In this document: piece after piece, positions 43,864 to 54,328 of the stretch
Layout of the letters: each line of letters starts with the position of its first letter
Position numbering within the stretch: position 1 is the first letter of the stretch
Origin: Prinsepia uniflora
Taxonomy: Eukaryota; Streptophyta; Magnoliopsida; Rosales; Rosaceae
DNA length: 64,000 nucleotides
Direction of reading: 5' to 3'
Assembly (NCBI GenBank): GCA_032719365.1
Contig: CM064863.1
Coordinates: forward strand, 64,567,583-64,631,582
Made by a program: the position numbers and the translations under genes
Notes under the pieces: generated by a model
Database searches by the model: none
Seen by the model: the letters and a program-made list of their open reading frames with translations, nothing else
Told to the model about the DNA's origin: nothing

Positions 43864-44861
43864 TACTAAGTATCTGCATTTCTTGAGGTTGTGACAGAAT
43901 GACATACATAGAATAAGGTTCCATCATCTTCTGCATGTTGTGCAGAATTCACACTCTCCTTGATTTTGCAATCCTTGGCATAGTGACCCATCCTGTTGCA
44001 TTTTGAACATTTCCTTGATTTAAACCAGTAATTTCCATAGTGTTTCTTTGTACACACTTTGCAGGTAGGTTTGGGATCATTCTAAGGCCTGTTTTCATTT
44101 CTCTATTGTCCAGTGTTACCATCTCTAGTATAGTACTCTGGTTTCTTGTTCCATAGCTTAGTTCCACCTCTGGAAAACTTGTTAGGGTTGTTTTAATTTG
44201 AGGAAGTTCCAATATACATACTAGAGAATGCCTTCTCTAATGAGTTTTCAGAGTGAATTTCTATCCTCTGATCATAGGCGTTGATTGATGCAATTAACTC
44301 TTGTACATTTACTTCATCTAGATCCTTAGTTTCTTCTAAAATTGTAACAATAGGATCACATGATTTAGTTAGATTTATGAGGATTTTCTGCCCCATTCTT
44401 GCTTCTTTTATAACCTCACCATATGACCTTATTTGATCAACAACAGTATATAATCTAGACAAGTATGCATTTAGAGTCTCATAATCTTTCATGCTTATGT
44501 ACTCAAAATCTCTTCTTAAACCTTGTAATTTAACAGATCTCACCTTTTGATCTCCACAGAATTCTCTTTTCGACAAATCCCAAGCAGATTTTTAGCTTTC
44601 CTCATTGGCTATTCTGGAGAAAATCGTGTCTACCATTGATGTCTGAATGAAGCCTAATGCTCTTGCATCTCTGATGTAATATGCAGGTGTTGGTACAACC
44701 ACAACTCATTCTACTCCTTCTGGAGCCGTCTTCAAGCCTTTGTCCACAAACTCCCACAAGTCTTGATCTCTGAGTATGGTCCTCATTTTTATATTCCAGA
44801 ACTCGAAATTGTTCCCATCAAATGTAGGAGCTCGTAGCTCACCATTTCCTATCCTAGCCAT
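43864..44861 (-). pseudogene. Copia-1 gag
   Basis: The start is at 44861 (MARIGNGELRAPTFDGNNFE), 60 bases after the PBS. The UBN2-type capsid follows (FWNIKMRTILRDQDLWEFVD, then FEYISMKDYETLNAYLSRLY and SYGEVIKEARMGQKILINL). Then comes a CCHC knuckle, CSKCNRMGHYAKDC (C-x2-C-x4-H-x4-C). Stops occur near 44709, 44595, 44192 and 44080. The last readable part is VCHSVTTSRNADT, followed by TAG in place of a Trp codon just before the solo LTR. Confidence 0.9.
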
Positions 44862-44920
44862 TGCAGGTACACCAGCAACTTCACATAATACGCCCCAGTA
44901 CTCAGATCATGAACCAGATT

Positions 44921-44932
44921 GCTCTGATACCA
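44921..44932 (-). other. Copia-1 primer binding site (tRNA-iMet type)
   Basis: The minus strand reads TGGTATCAGAGC directly after the LTR end CATCAACA. Confidence 0.93.
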
Positions 44933-45454
44933 TGTTGATGTCAGGAGGATCAACTGCAAACCTGTGATGATCGATTGTTTCCATGATCGAAGAAATGAAA
45001 ACTCACAATCAGGTAATCTTCTAATCTCCACTTGTAGATGAAAACGATTGGTTTAGGATAGATTAGGATTGTGATGATTGTGTTTTAGGATCAGGCTTGA
45101 TTGGAATATGAAAAACAATTACAATGAAGGAAAAACTGTGTTGATGAACACAAGGTTTTTGTTAAAAGAGTCACATAAATTTGGATTGATCTTGTGAATG
45201 AATTACACTGAGCACACACTCACATTACCTTCAAGACTGCTAGGATTTGATGACATCACTCCTCACACGTTTTACATCACTTTCTTGCTCTCTAAGGCAC
45301 TCACACCTCACTCAAACGGTTATAACAAACTTATAGCTGTCACTCACACATTCCTTCTAGAACTATTACAGGTGTCTTTGAGTACAATAGGAATTTAGAT
45401 CAGCTGCAATGCAGCTTGATCAGTATTGCTACAGTTGCAGCTTACCGTCCAACA
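44933..45454 (-). repeat. Copia-1 5' LTR
   Basis: It is 522 bp, with minus-strand ends TGTTGGACGG... and ...CATCAACA. It is slightly shorter than the 3' LTR copy because of small indels (for example a deletion near 45167). It is followed outward by ACTTC, the target duplication shared with 18335-18339. Confidence 0.93.
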
Positions 45455-45574
45455 ACTTCAACCAGGGAGAGGCTGATCCTTCTGAGCCTCGTGAGGAACC
45501 CCGAGTGGAGTACGTGTACCATGATGGACATGCACCACCAAACCCACTGCCTCTCAATTATATATCATGTTAGT
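45455..45574 (+). pseudogene. Unrecognised coding-like fragment right of Copia-1
   Basis: It reads NQGEADPSEPREEPRVEYVY then HDGHAPPNPLPLNYISC and a TAG, a composition that looks coding (acidic, Pro-rich). Joining 18339 to 45460 keeps the frame open back to about 18210 (VLGLNEDNQLLLVQNQALIM). I do not recognise the protein. It could be a host exon or part of an older transposon. Confidence 0.35.
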
Positions 45575-46528
45575 ATATCAATTTTGATGTGATTTTGGGT
45601 AAAGATAATGAAATTTTCCCAATACGTATGAATATATATATATATATAACATAAAATTATGTCTTAAAATAACAAAAATAATAAAACATTCAATATATAT
45701 AGAGATGTACGAGAAATTTATTTGCATAAACATTATAACTAAACGTTTTAAGAATATATATAACATAAAATTATATGTCTTAAAATAACAAAAATAATAA
45801 AATATTCAATATATATAGAGATGTATGAGAAATTTATTTGCATAATCATTATAACTAAACGTTATGAGAACACTATTACGTACGACAGTTGGCTAATTTC
45901 TTTTTTACTAGGAGGTTTTAAATTCCGATTCAAAATTCAGATATAAATAATGAAGTTGGTACCTAATATAAAACTCTCCTTCGATTCTATATATACTGCA
46001 ATATCGTTGTAAGAAAAATGATTATTAGGTCAACAACAGTACAAACACTATAAATTAATAATTTTGGTACGTGCATATTTACACGTATTAAATTATTTTA
46101 AACATATGAATATTTATATATATAGGCATATATATTAACTAATTAGGAAAAAAAAAGGAAGAAACCAAATCTATAGATAACATTTTGAACGGGGAAAAAA
46201 AATACATGGATATCATTTGGTCAACTTTCTATTATTAGTGAATTGTTGTTAATTTCCCCAAAATGCAAGGGGTTCCCCTCCTCCACAATTCGGTCTATGA
46301 TCATGGGTTTCCCATGAAATAGTTGCTCTTGTACTGATCTTCATCTCCATGAGTTTACGGATTGATTTTTTCCTAGATCTCGAAGCGAGCTTTAACTTAA
46401 TTTTTGTGCATGATCATCGATCATTACAGTTATTTAATTACAAATAATGAATAGCTTTAATGAACTATAGGGTTCCAATGTATAGCTAGCTAGCTAGGGT
46501 TCTTAATTCCAATATATGTTTAAGGAGT
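45575..46528 (+). promoter_or_regulatory. Upstream region of the ENTH gene
   Basis: This AT-rich stretch precedes the ENTH start codon at 46529. It holds a tandem duplication of about 115 bp at 45643-45870 and (TA)n runs. No transposon domain was seen. It is the natural promoter and leader by position. No single TATA box can be chosen with confidence. Confidence 0.45.
45643..45870. repeat. Tandem duplication, unit about 115 bp
   Basis: Two adjacent copies share segments such as cttaaaataacaaaaataat and gagaaatttatttgcataa, with a few differences (for example gatgtacg vs gatgtatg). It lies about 0.7-0.9 kb upstream of the ENTH start. Confidence 0.9.
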
Positions 46529-46536
46529 ATGGGAAC

Positions 46537-47221
46537 TGTTGGTGTACAGACATGCTCATGCTTCCAACCACACCTGATCACTATCCCTAAGGCTATTTCG
46601 GTTGCTTGGTGCAGAAGAAAAAAGAGTGTGAGAGAATAACAACTTCTCTCACTTAGATTGTGTGTATGTCAGGTTCTAGAAGCTATGAGACACGTGGAGG
46701 AGTGTAATAGGTCCATGATGACATCATATTGTCATGCATTGTGTGTGGGTAACGGATTGAGTGAGGTGTGGGGTGTGTGTGTGAGCTGTGAGTGAGTAAG
46801 AGTACAAAGAAACCGTAGGAAATATATTGGATTTGTACTATTTGAAAAACACAATGAACTAATGAAAATTCAGTAGTCATATATACAAGAAATCAAAGAG
46901 AATTCTCTGCAAGCATTTCATCAAACATTTCATGTGCACTATCTTGAAATCATATTTTCATACATCAAAACAACCCATTAAATCCACTCCTATCGATTCT
47001 CATAGCCTCACATTCACTCTTCTATCCTAAAATCAATAGAGCTAATCTCTATAAACAGCAAGGAGATTTAGAGCTGAGAAACCTACCTGAAATTCTGGTC
47101 TTCGACCCCTTCCTGCAAAACAGAAAATAAGCAGTTGATTAGGTTCATATTTGCATCAATTCAATCGTGAAATCAGTGTAAGGATTCCCTGAGGTGATGC
47201 CCTAATCGTTGAATATCAACA
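46537..47221 (+). repeat. Copia-2 5' LTR
   Basis: It is 685 bp, TGTTGGTGTACAGAC... to ...GAATATCAACA. Compared with the 3' LTR it has about 20 extra bases near 46900-46925 and a different last 15 bases. Confidence 0.95.
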
Positions 47222-47233
47222 TGGTATCAAAGC
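47222..47233 (+). other. Copia-2 primer binding site
   Basis: TGGTATCAAAGC, one base different from the usual TGGTATCAGAGC, directly follows the 5' LTR. Confidence 0.88.
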
Positions 47234-47317
47234 TTGAGTTACTGATCTAGTAACTGGGCGTCTGACTGTGAAGAAGGTGAAGAACATCATCACATTGCTG
47301 AGGCAGACTTGATCAAC

Positions 47318-48062
47318 ATGGCAGGATCATCTGGAGGTGCTGAGATTTGAGTACATGTGTTCACAGGTGAGAACTATGACTTTTGGAGCATCAAAATGAA
47401 GACAATACTCATAGGCCATGACCTATGGAAGATTGTGGAGCAAGGGATACCTGAACCCGAGCTGGATGAAGATGAGGAGGAGATAGAGACACGACAAACA
47501 AGAACTGATCAGATCAAAGATGCACGGGCACTTGGTCTGCTGCAGAATGCAGTCACAAAAGAGATCTTTATTAAGATCTCAAATGAAGAAAAGGCCAGTG
47601 ATGTCTGGGTCTTGCTGAAGCAAGAATACCATGCAGATTCTAAGGTACCTGCTAGTTCTAAGGGAGATGGAAGTTCCAGTGGAAAGAAATGCAAGATTTG
47701 TGGGAAATTGCATCATGACAAGTGCTAGTTTGAAGGGAAAACAAAATGCTTCAAATGTAACAGGTTTGGGCATATTTCTAAGAATTATGGAAATAAACCA
47801 GCAGTGAATATTACTAAGCAGGTTGAAGAAGAAGAAAGGAATATGTTTTTGCATGTAATGCAGCCTCTGTTGAGTAGAGTTCAGAGATTTGGTATGTTGA
47901 CAGTACTTGCAGAAATTACATGACAGGCCATGAGTCTTTGCTGGTGGAAATTGACAGGGACTTGAAAGTGAGAGTGAAGATGGGAATAAGTGACCTAGTG
48001 CAAGCTACTGGGAAGGTAACTTTGGTTTCCAAACCAGAAATGGCAGGAAACACATCAGAGAT
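47318..48062 (+). pseudogene. Copia-2 gag and protease, shortened and broken
   Basis: The start codon 47318 (MAGSSGGAEI) is followed by a stop at codon 11. The capsid start is then readable (VFTGENYDFWSIKMKTILIG to VWVLLKQEYHAD). It jumps to a zinc-binding region (CKICGKLHHDKC, then CFKCNRFGHISKN, whose last Cys has become Asn), so about 90 capsid codons are missing. The protease motif reads WYVDSTCRNYMT where DSGCSNHM is expected: the Gly of the active-site DSG triplet is changed. A stop follows at 48063. Confidence 0.88.
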
Positions 48063-49268
48063 GTGATGTTGGTACCAAGTCTTGATGAAAACCTATTAAG
48101 TGTGGGTCAAATGGTTGAGCATGGATATTCACTAGTGTTTGGGAGAATGACAGTGGATATCTATGACAATATAGACATAACACACAAGATTACCAACATC
48201 AGGATGACAGGGAACAGATGCTTTCCCATGACATTTGACTCAGTGACCTCAGTGGCAAGAAAAGCAACAATAGTAGGAGATGATGAGTTATGGCATAGAA
48301 GATTTAGGCATCTGAACTTCATGAGTCTCAAAATGTTGCAGAAAAAGGAAATGGTAGTTGGTTTGCCTTGTCTAACTACTGAATTGGAGGTTTTTTTAGG
48401 CTGTGTGGCAGGAAAACAACATGTGGAAGTTTTTGACACAGAGGAAGCATGTAGGGCATCCTCACCACTTGAGTTGATACACTCAGACATTTTTGGTCCA
48501 ATGTAGACATAGACAGTCAGTGGAAACATGTACTTCATAACTTTCATTGATGATTATTCAAGAATGTGTTGGCTGTACTTTCTAAGAAAGAAATCAGGGG
48601 CACGAAATGTGTTCAAGAAGTTCAAAGCAATGGTGGAACTTCAGACTAGTTACAAAGTGAAGAAGCTAAGGAGTGACAGGGGTGGGGAATACACCTCAAA
48701 TGAGTTTCAAGCCTACTGTGAAATGTGTGGGATTGAAAGACAGTTGAAAATTGCCTATTCCCCTCAGCAGAATGGTGTTGCTGGGAGGAAGAATAAAACA
48801 ATCGTGGAAATGGCAAAGTCTATGTTACATGAGAAAGGAATACCCTGTAGGTTCTCGGGTGAGGTAGTAAGTACTGCCACTTATCTGCTGAATAGGTGTC
48901 CAACCAAGGCAGTCTAAGGAAAGACTCCCTTTGAGAAATACAGTGGAAGAAGACCAGGTGTGAAACACTTAAGAGTGTTTGGTGCCTTGTGCTATGTTCA
49001 TGTGACAAATCAGCTTAGACAGAAGCTTGATGAAGCAAGAGTTAAAGGAGTGTTCATGGGATATGAAAGTATGGAGAAAGGTTACAGGGTTTACAATCTT
49101 AATACTAAGAAGATTATACTTTCTAGAAGTGTGGTGTTTAATGAGAAAGCAGCCTGGAACTGGGAGGAAGGAAAGGAAGGTGAAGCTACTGTTTTGTTTG
49201 ACAGTGAGGAGGATCTAGTCACAGCTGAAGATCATGGAACATTAAGTTCCTCTCCTGCACCAAACTAG
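48063..49268 (+). pseudogene. Copia-2 integrase, catalytic Glu lost
   Basis: The pre-integrase zinc region reads HRRFRHLNFMSLK then LGCVAGKQ, in which the first Cys of CxxC is replaced. The core has Asp in IHSDIFGPM and Asp in RSDRGGEYTS. The third position reads QNGVAGRKNKT where VAERKN is usual, so the catalytic Glu is Gly. Stops occur at about 48505 and 48915. The C-terminal part is HLRVFGALCYVHV to VFMGYESMEKGYR, with an acidic linker to RT. Confidence 0.92.
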
Positions 49269-49493
49269 GGAATCAGTCCTGGATATGAACCTGGTTCAGG
49301 TAGCACTAGTGCTTTTGAGTCTGGTTCAACACCAGTCAAGATGAGGTCCCTAAATGAGATCTATGCAAGATGCAACATGTGCATTGTTGAACCAGAAAAT
49401 TATCAAGAGGCTGCTCAAAATAAAGCATGGCATAATACAATGTAGGCAAAGTTGGAAATGATTGAAAAGAACTCTACCTAGAAGCTTGTAAAC

Positions 49494-50945
49494 ATGCCTT
49501 CAGATAAGAAAGTGATAGGTGTGAAGTGGGTGTACAATACAAAGCTAAACTTAGATGGTTCAGTTCAAAAACACAAAGCAAGGTTGGTTGCTAAAGGGTA
49601 CTCACAGAAGCCTGGGATAGACTTCAATGAGACATTTTCTCATATGGCAAGGCTTGACACAATAAGGATTTTGATTTCCCTTACAGCTCAAAGAAGATGG
49701 AAACTGTATCTGCTTGATGTTAAGTCAGAATTTCCAAATGGAGTGTTGGAAGAAAAGGTTTATGTGGAACAACCAGAGGGGTATGAAGTCAGAGATAAAG
49801 AAGATAAGGTGTACATGCTAAGAAAGGCATTGCATGGTTTGAAGCAAGCTCCAAGAGCTTGGTATGGTGAAATTGACACCTACCTAGGACAGTGTGGTTT
49901 TCACAGGAGTCCCAGTGAAGCTACACTATATTTAAAGAAAAACAGTAAGAAGGAGACTCTGATTGTGTCAATCTATGTAGATGACATAGTGTACATAGGA
50001 GACAATGAGGAAATGATCACAGAATTCAAGGAGGAAATGATGACTAAGTATGAGATGACAGATTTGGGCCTTCTGCATCATTTTCTGGGAATTGGAGTGG
50101 TACAATCTGCAAGAAGCATCTTCATTCACCAGAAGAAGTATGCATTGACTCTCCTAGAAAAGTTTGGTTTGAAGGGATGCAAACCAGTTGGTGTTCCATT
50201 GGCTACAAGTGACAGGTTATGCAGATCAGATGGATCAGAAGTGGCAGATGAGGGACTCTACAGACAGATTGTGGGTAGTCTCCTTTACTTAACTGCTACT
50301 AGACCTAAGCTAATGCTCTCTGCTAGCCTATTGTCCAGATGTATGCACAGTCCATCCAGGAAATATCTTGGAACAGCCAAGAGAGTCCTAAGATATGTCC
50401 AAGGGACAGTGGACTATGGAATTGAATACACTAAGGGAAAACAGGCCACTCTAATAGGGTATTGTAACTTTGATTGGAGTGGAAGCATGGATGACATGAG
50501 AAGCACTTCAGGTTATGCTTTCTCATTTGATGGAGGGGTTTTCTCCTGGGCATCTGTTAAACAACATAGTGTGGCCCTATTTACTGCAGAGGATGAATAT
50601 GTCAGTGCCTCAGAGGCTACAACTCAAGCTAAGTGGCTTAGGTTTGTATTGGAGGATTTTGGGGAAGAACCAACAGGTCGCACTACACTGTTTTGTGACA
50701 ATACCTCTGCTATAGCTATGACTAAGAACTCTGTGTTCCATCAAAAGACTAAGCACATTAGCAGGAGTTTTCACTTCATCGAAGAGGCTATGCAATCTGG
50801 GGAAGTGGACCTAATCTACTGCAGGTCAGAAGATCAAGCTGCAAACATTTTTACCAAGGCATTGCCTAAGGTAAGGTTTAACTACTTAAGGGGACTGCTT
50901 GGAGTGAAACCAGTGAGCAGTCTAGAAGGGAATGTTGGTGTATAG
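49494..50945 (+). CDS. Copia-2 reverse transcriptase and RNase H, open frame
   Basis: The frame is open for 483 codons from MPSDKKVIGVKWVYNTKLNL. RT motifs are LLDVKSEFPNGVLEEKVYVE (Asp at about residue 75), ALHGLKQAPRAWYGEI and IVSIYVDDIVYIG (YVDD at 161-164). RNase H follows with YCNFDWSGSMDDMRSTSGY, TAEDEYVSASEATTQA, LFCDNTSAIAMTKNSVFHQK and HISRSFHFIEEAM. The stop is at 50943, inside the first bases of the 3' LTR. This is the 3' part of a gag-pol polyprotein, with stops upstream, so the methionine at 49494 is an ORF convenience and not a true start. Confidence 0.92.
   Translation: MPSDKKVIGVKWVYNTKLNLDGSVQKHKARLVAKGYSQKPGIDFNETFSHMARLDTIRILISLTAQRRWKLYLLDVKSEFPNGVLEEKVYVEQPEGYEVRDKEDKVYMLRKALHGLKQAPRAWYGEIDTYLGQCGFHRSPSEATLYLKKNSKKETLIVSIYVDDIVYIGDNEEMITEFKEEMMTKYEMTDLGLLHHFLGIGVVQSARSIFIHQKKYALTLLEKFGLKGCKPVGVPLATSDRLCRSDGSEVADEGLYRQIVGSLLYLTATRPKLMLSASLLSRCMHSPSRKYLGTAKRVLRYVQGTVDYGIEYTKGKQATLIGYCNFDWSGSMDDMRSTSGYAFSFDGGVFSWASVKQHSVALFTAEDEYVSASEATTQAKWLRFVLEDFGEEPTGRTTLFCDNTSAIAMTKNSVFHQKTKHISRSFHFIEEAMQSGEVDLIYCRSEDQAANIFTKALPKVRFNYLRGLLGVKPVSSLEGNVGV
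50921..50932 (+). other. Copia-2 polypurine tract
   Basis: TCTAGAAGGGAA directly precedes the 3' LTR and is purine-rich after its first bases. Confidence 0.8.
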
Positions 50946-51596
50946 ACCTGCTCATGCTTCCAACCACACCTGTTCACTATCCCCTAAGGCTATTTGGGTT
51001 GCTTGGTGCAGAAGAAAGAAGAGTGTGTGAGAGAAATAACAACTTCTCTCACTTAGATTGTGTGTGTGTGTCAAGTTCTAGAAGTTATGAGACACGTGGA
51101 GGAGTGTAATAGGTCCATGATGACATCATATTGTCATGCATTGTGTGTGTAACGGATTGAGTGGGGTGTGAGGTGTGTGTGTGAGCTGTGAGTGAATGAG
51201 AGTACAATGAAACCATAGGAAATATATTGGATTTGTACTGATTTGAAAAACACAATGAACTAATGAAAATTCAGTAGTCATATCTACAAGAAATCAAAGA
51301 GAATTCTTAGTTCATGTGCACTATCTTGAAATCATATTTTCATACATCAAAACAACCAATTCAATCCAGTCCTATCGATTTTCATAGCCTCACATTCACT
51401 CTTCTATCCTAAAACCAACAGAGCTAATCTCTATAAACAGCTAGAAGATTTAGAGCTGAGAAACCTACCTGAAATTCTGGTCTTCGACCCCTTCCTACAT
51501 AACAGAAGATAAGCAGTTGATCAGATTCATATCTGCATCAATTCAATTATGAAATCAGTGTAAAGATTACCTGAGTTGATGCCCTGATCGTGAACA
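50933..51596 (+). repeat. Copia-2 3' LTR
   Basis: It is 664 bp, TGTTGGTGTATAGAC... to ...GATCGTGAACA, abutting the right target copy GGAAC and the resumed ENTH exon 1. It faces into the gene and could start transcripts there. The codon just before the resumed exon in the gene frame is a TGA (in TGAACAGGA), so no LTR-encoded start can be fused in frame without splicing. Confidence 0.95.
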
Positions 51597-52230
51597 GGAA
51601 CCTTATTCCTCGACCATTTCAAAAAGCAGGCTTCTAGTTTTCTGCAAGAGAAATACAAAACTGCTAGGCTCATTTTTACAGATGTTACGCCAGCGGAACT
51701 GTAAGCCAATTTCTCTTTGATTAATTTACGCCTTTATTTTGCTTAATTAATTTGTCTAATATATATTGTGTCAAAAAAAAATTAAGGTTGGCTGAGGAAG
51801 CAACAACAAATGGTACTAGTAGTGATCCGTGTAGCCCAGATGCGAGAACAATGACCAAAATAGCAGCTGCCTCCTTCAACATGGATGACTATTGGAGGGT
51901 TGTCGATATTCTTCATCGAAGGTAATAATCGATCTTCTTTCTTTCTTTATTTTATTTTTTAGTTTTTACCATTCGAAAGATAAATTGCTGCGATGTTTTG
52001 TGTATATATATATATATATGAGGAGGATTAATTAATTAAATTATTATGAAATTAATATATATATATACGTTATATAACATAGATTGGAAGGAATGGAGGC
52101 AATCCTACAAAGCAATGGTACTTCTTGAGTTCTTACTAACACATGGTCCTGAAGATTTTGCTGAAGAATTTCAATGTGATCGTGATGTCATCCAAGAGCT
52201 CGGAACATTTAAATACATAGATAACCGCGG

Positions 52231-53601
52231 GTAATTTCCTACGTATATAGAATTATAATCTCCATTTTTTCCCTATCAATATTAATCAAAGATTTCGTCT
52301 TTTTTTTTTTTTGGAAAAATTAAGGACACAATTATAATTAACTTACATGAAAATATAAACAACTTCCTAATAAGCTTGACACTTATATAAAGTGCAAGTC
52401 TATGGTTCCGTTTAGTATTTACCCTTTTCTCTTTTTCGTTCTTAACAATAATATTTAAAAGCAGTTTGCAAAAGAATCAATATTATTACTTACCAAAAAA
52501 GATAAATCTATTTTTTTAAAGAATTATATTTACTTGTTTGCCGCTAAAAGAATCAATATTATTACTTACCAAGTTGAAATCTACTTTTTCGTAACTGAGA
52601 CTTTACTTATTTTATGTTGATATAGAATCAGTAACTAGGGCTAACAATGAGTCTTATTATGTCGTATTTATGTCCTGTCATAAACTCTTTTATCCAAATG
52701 TGTTCAATCCGAACTCGATCGGTTTAATATGTTAAGAATGTCCAACCCAAACCTGACCTATTAATGACTCAGGTAATTCGTGTAATCTATTTAATAAACA
52801 AGTTATATTTGAAACTCAATTAACATATTACCCGTTTAATCTCTTAACCAATTTAACACGTTTAACCTATTTAAACTATAAGATTTAATATGTATATAGG
52901 TAGGTAAATAGATGATATATAAGTTAATAGTAATTGACACATTTATTAAACATGTTAATATATAGATCATTATATAGGTTAACAGGTTGACCAAGAATCT
53001 ACTTGTTTATTAAATAAGTTAATAGGTCATTATATGAGTTAACATGTCGACCCGAAACCCACCCATTTACTATACCGGAAAATTACCAAAAATTTTTATA
53101 GTGCAGGTTGACTTGGATAAATCTCGTGAAGTTTCGAATCATGTATTGAGTTGTGTTAAAAATGGTCACTCTTATCAGTAACAGTGTTTTATGGGGTTAA
53201 TGAGTTAGAATTTTAGGTTTTTGAAAGAGAGTGGGAGGGGTGTTTGGGTGAGGGTGATATTGGTGAGACCCTAAGAGAGTATCTAACTTACAATTTATTT
53301 TTGTGTTTTTGGTAGAGCCCACAATTTGATAACTAACTCAAAACGCGGGAGCTTAAATTATCGCATATACCATTAGCACGATGCATTTTTTTGGTTGCAA
53401 ATGATCTAATGTGAGTGGGATTAATCCACATAAGTAAGGGTATGGTTTTCTTTGATATTTTTGTCGGATCTTTTGTGCTTGATTATAAATATTGTAAGTT
53501 TTATTCTTGTATTTCAAGATAAATTGTTAGAAACTTATATGTCATCGTCCATTCAATTGAACATACATTTATGTTTTTTATTTTTTGTTATTGTGAAATA
53601 G
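52231..53601 (+). other. Intron 3 of the ENTH gene
   Basis: It is bounded by GTAATT at 52231 and AAATAG at 53601, with matching phase (CGCGG joined to ATTCAATTGG). AT-rich, 1371 bp, no ORF of note. A stretch at 52640-53060 repeats words such as accgatttaacacgtttaacc loosely and could be an old short transposon. Confidence 0.75.
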
Positions 53602-54328
53602 ATTCAATTGGGGTGCTTGCATGCAAAAGAAATCAGACCAAATAGTACACTTTCTAGAAGGAGGAGCAGCACTGAGAGAAGCACGATCGAAAGCTCTCAA
53701 ATTGACAAATGAAATCCGAGGGTTTGGAACTAATGTAATGATTTCATCATCATCATCATCTTCTTCTTCTCCTTCATTTCCATTATCCGAGACGACTCCT
53801 TCAGCTTCGTCCTCATCCACTCCTTCCTCCGCCATATTCTCTGAATCCTCATTAAGAACATCCTTCGGCTCATTCTCGACCACAAGTTCTGTATGGAATG
53901 ACATCAAGGAGCTAAGCAAGGGCTTGTATCAAGACATATCACGAACAAAATCAGAAGGAGCCAGGGATCAAAGCTACTCAACGCTCGGAATTTGCGATGA
54001 TTGTCATGAAAATAATGAAGGATCATCACCACACCTTTGGAGTTTCCATCCAATCCAAGAAAAAGGTTCGTTGCTTGAATCCGAGGACAAAGAAGATAGT
54101 AATGTAGATGATAATGATAATGGTAATGGTAATGGTGGTGAAGATGAAGATGATCAAGATTATCATGAGAAGGGGCCAGATGTGAATTTTATAAGTGGGA
54201 TGTTCCCAAAGCTAGTTAATCTTAGTGCTCCTAGAGGTCAAGGTGAGAAATTTGGGTTTAGGAGTGTTTCTGATATGGGAAGAGAGGGAAAGAAGAAAAT
54301 TGAACACCAACTTGCCCTTTGGAATTGA

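Larger units (their letters stand above)
18340..45454 (-). mobile_element. Copia-1: minus-strand Copia element split by three insertions
   Basis: The ends are 5' LTR 44933-45454 and 3' LTR 18340-18367 plus 24431-24981. The outer flanks are ACTTC at 18335-18339 and 45455-45459, a perfect 5-bp TSD. This shows that the two halves belong to one insertion although they lie 27 kb apart. On the minus strand the order is 5' LTR, PBS, gag, protease, integrase, RT, RNase H, PPT, 3' LTR. Inserted into it are a Tekay-like solo LTR (41541-43858), a hAT-derived block (about 25319-39190) and a gag-only Tekay-like element (18368-24430). About 90-100 codons between RT and RNase H are missing at the hAT junctions. 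Confidence 0.88.
46537..51596 (+). mobile_element. Copia-2: full-length Copia element, TSD GGAAC
   Basis: LTRs lie at 46537-47221 and 50933-51596, with PBS at 47222 and PPT at 50921-50932. The perfect target duplication is GGAAC (46532-46536 and 51597-51601). It is in the same orientation as the ENTH gene it interrupts. Gag is shortened and broken, integrase is broken, and the RT-RNase H frame is open for 483 codons. It is the youngest-looking complete insertion here. It is related to Copia-1 (similar GKQHVE, FKKFKAMVELQT and RCPTKAV segments) but is a distinct family with different LTRs. Confidence 0.95.
46529..54328 (+). pseudogene. ENTH-domain (epsin-like) gene disrupted by Copia-2
   Basis: ENTH proteins bind phosphoinositides and act in clathrin-linked vesicle traffic. 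The start codon is 46529-46531. After ATG GGA AC the Copia-2 element intervenes, and the frame resumes at 51602. Exon 1 continues to 51700 (DHFKKQASSFLQEKYKTARL, then FTDVTPAEL). Exon 2 is 51787-51921 (LAEEATTNGTSSDPCSPDAR, then FNMDDYWRVVDILHR). Exon 3 is 52083-52230 (DWKEWRQSYKAMVLLEFLLT, then HGPEDFAEEFQ). Exon 4 is 53602-54328 (FNWGACMQKKSDQIVHFLEG), with a Ser-rich then acidic tail ending HQLALWN. The phase at exon 2/3 does not match with the obvious splice sites. It resembles the short plant ENTH/VHS proteins. Insertion plus phase defect suggest a non-functional allele. Confidence 0.88.
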
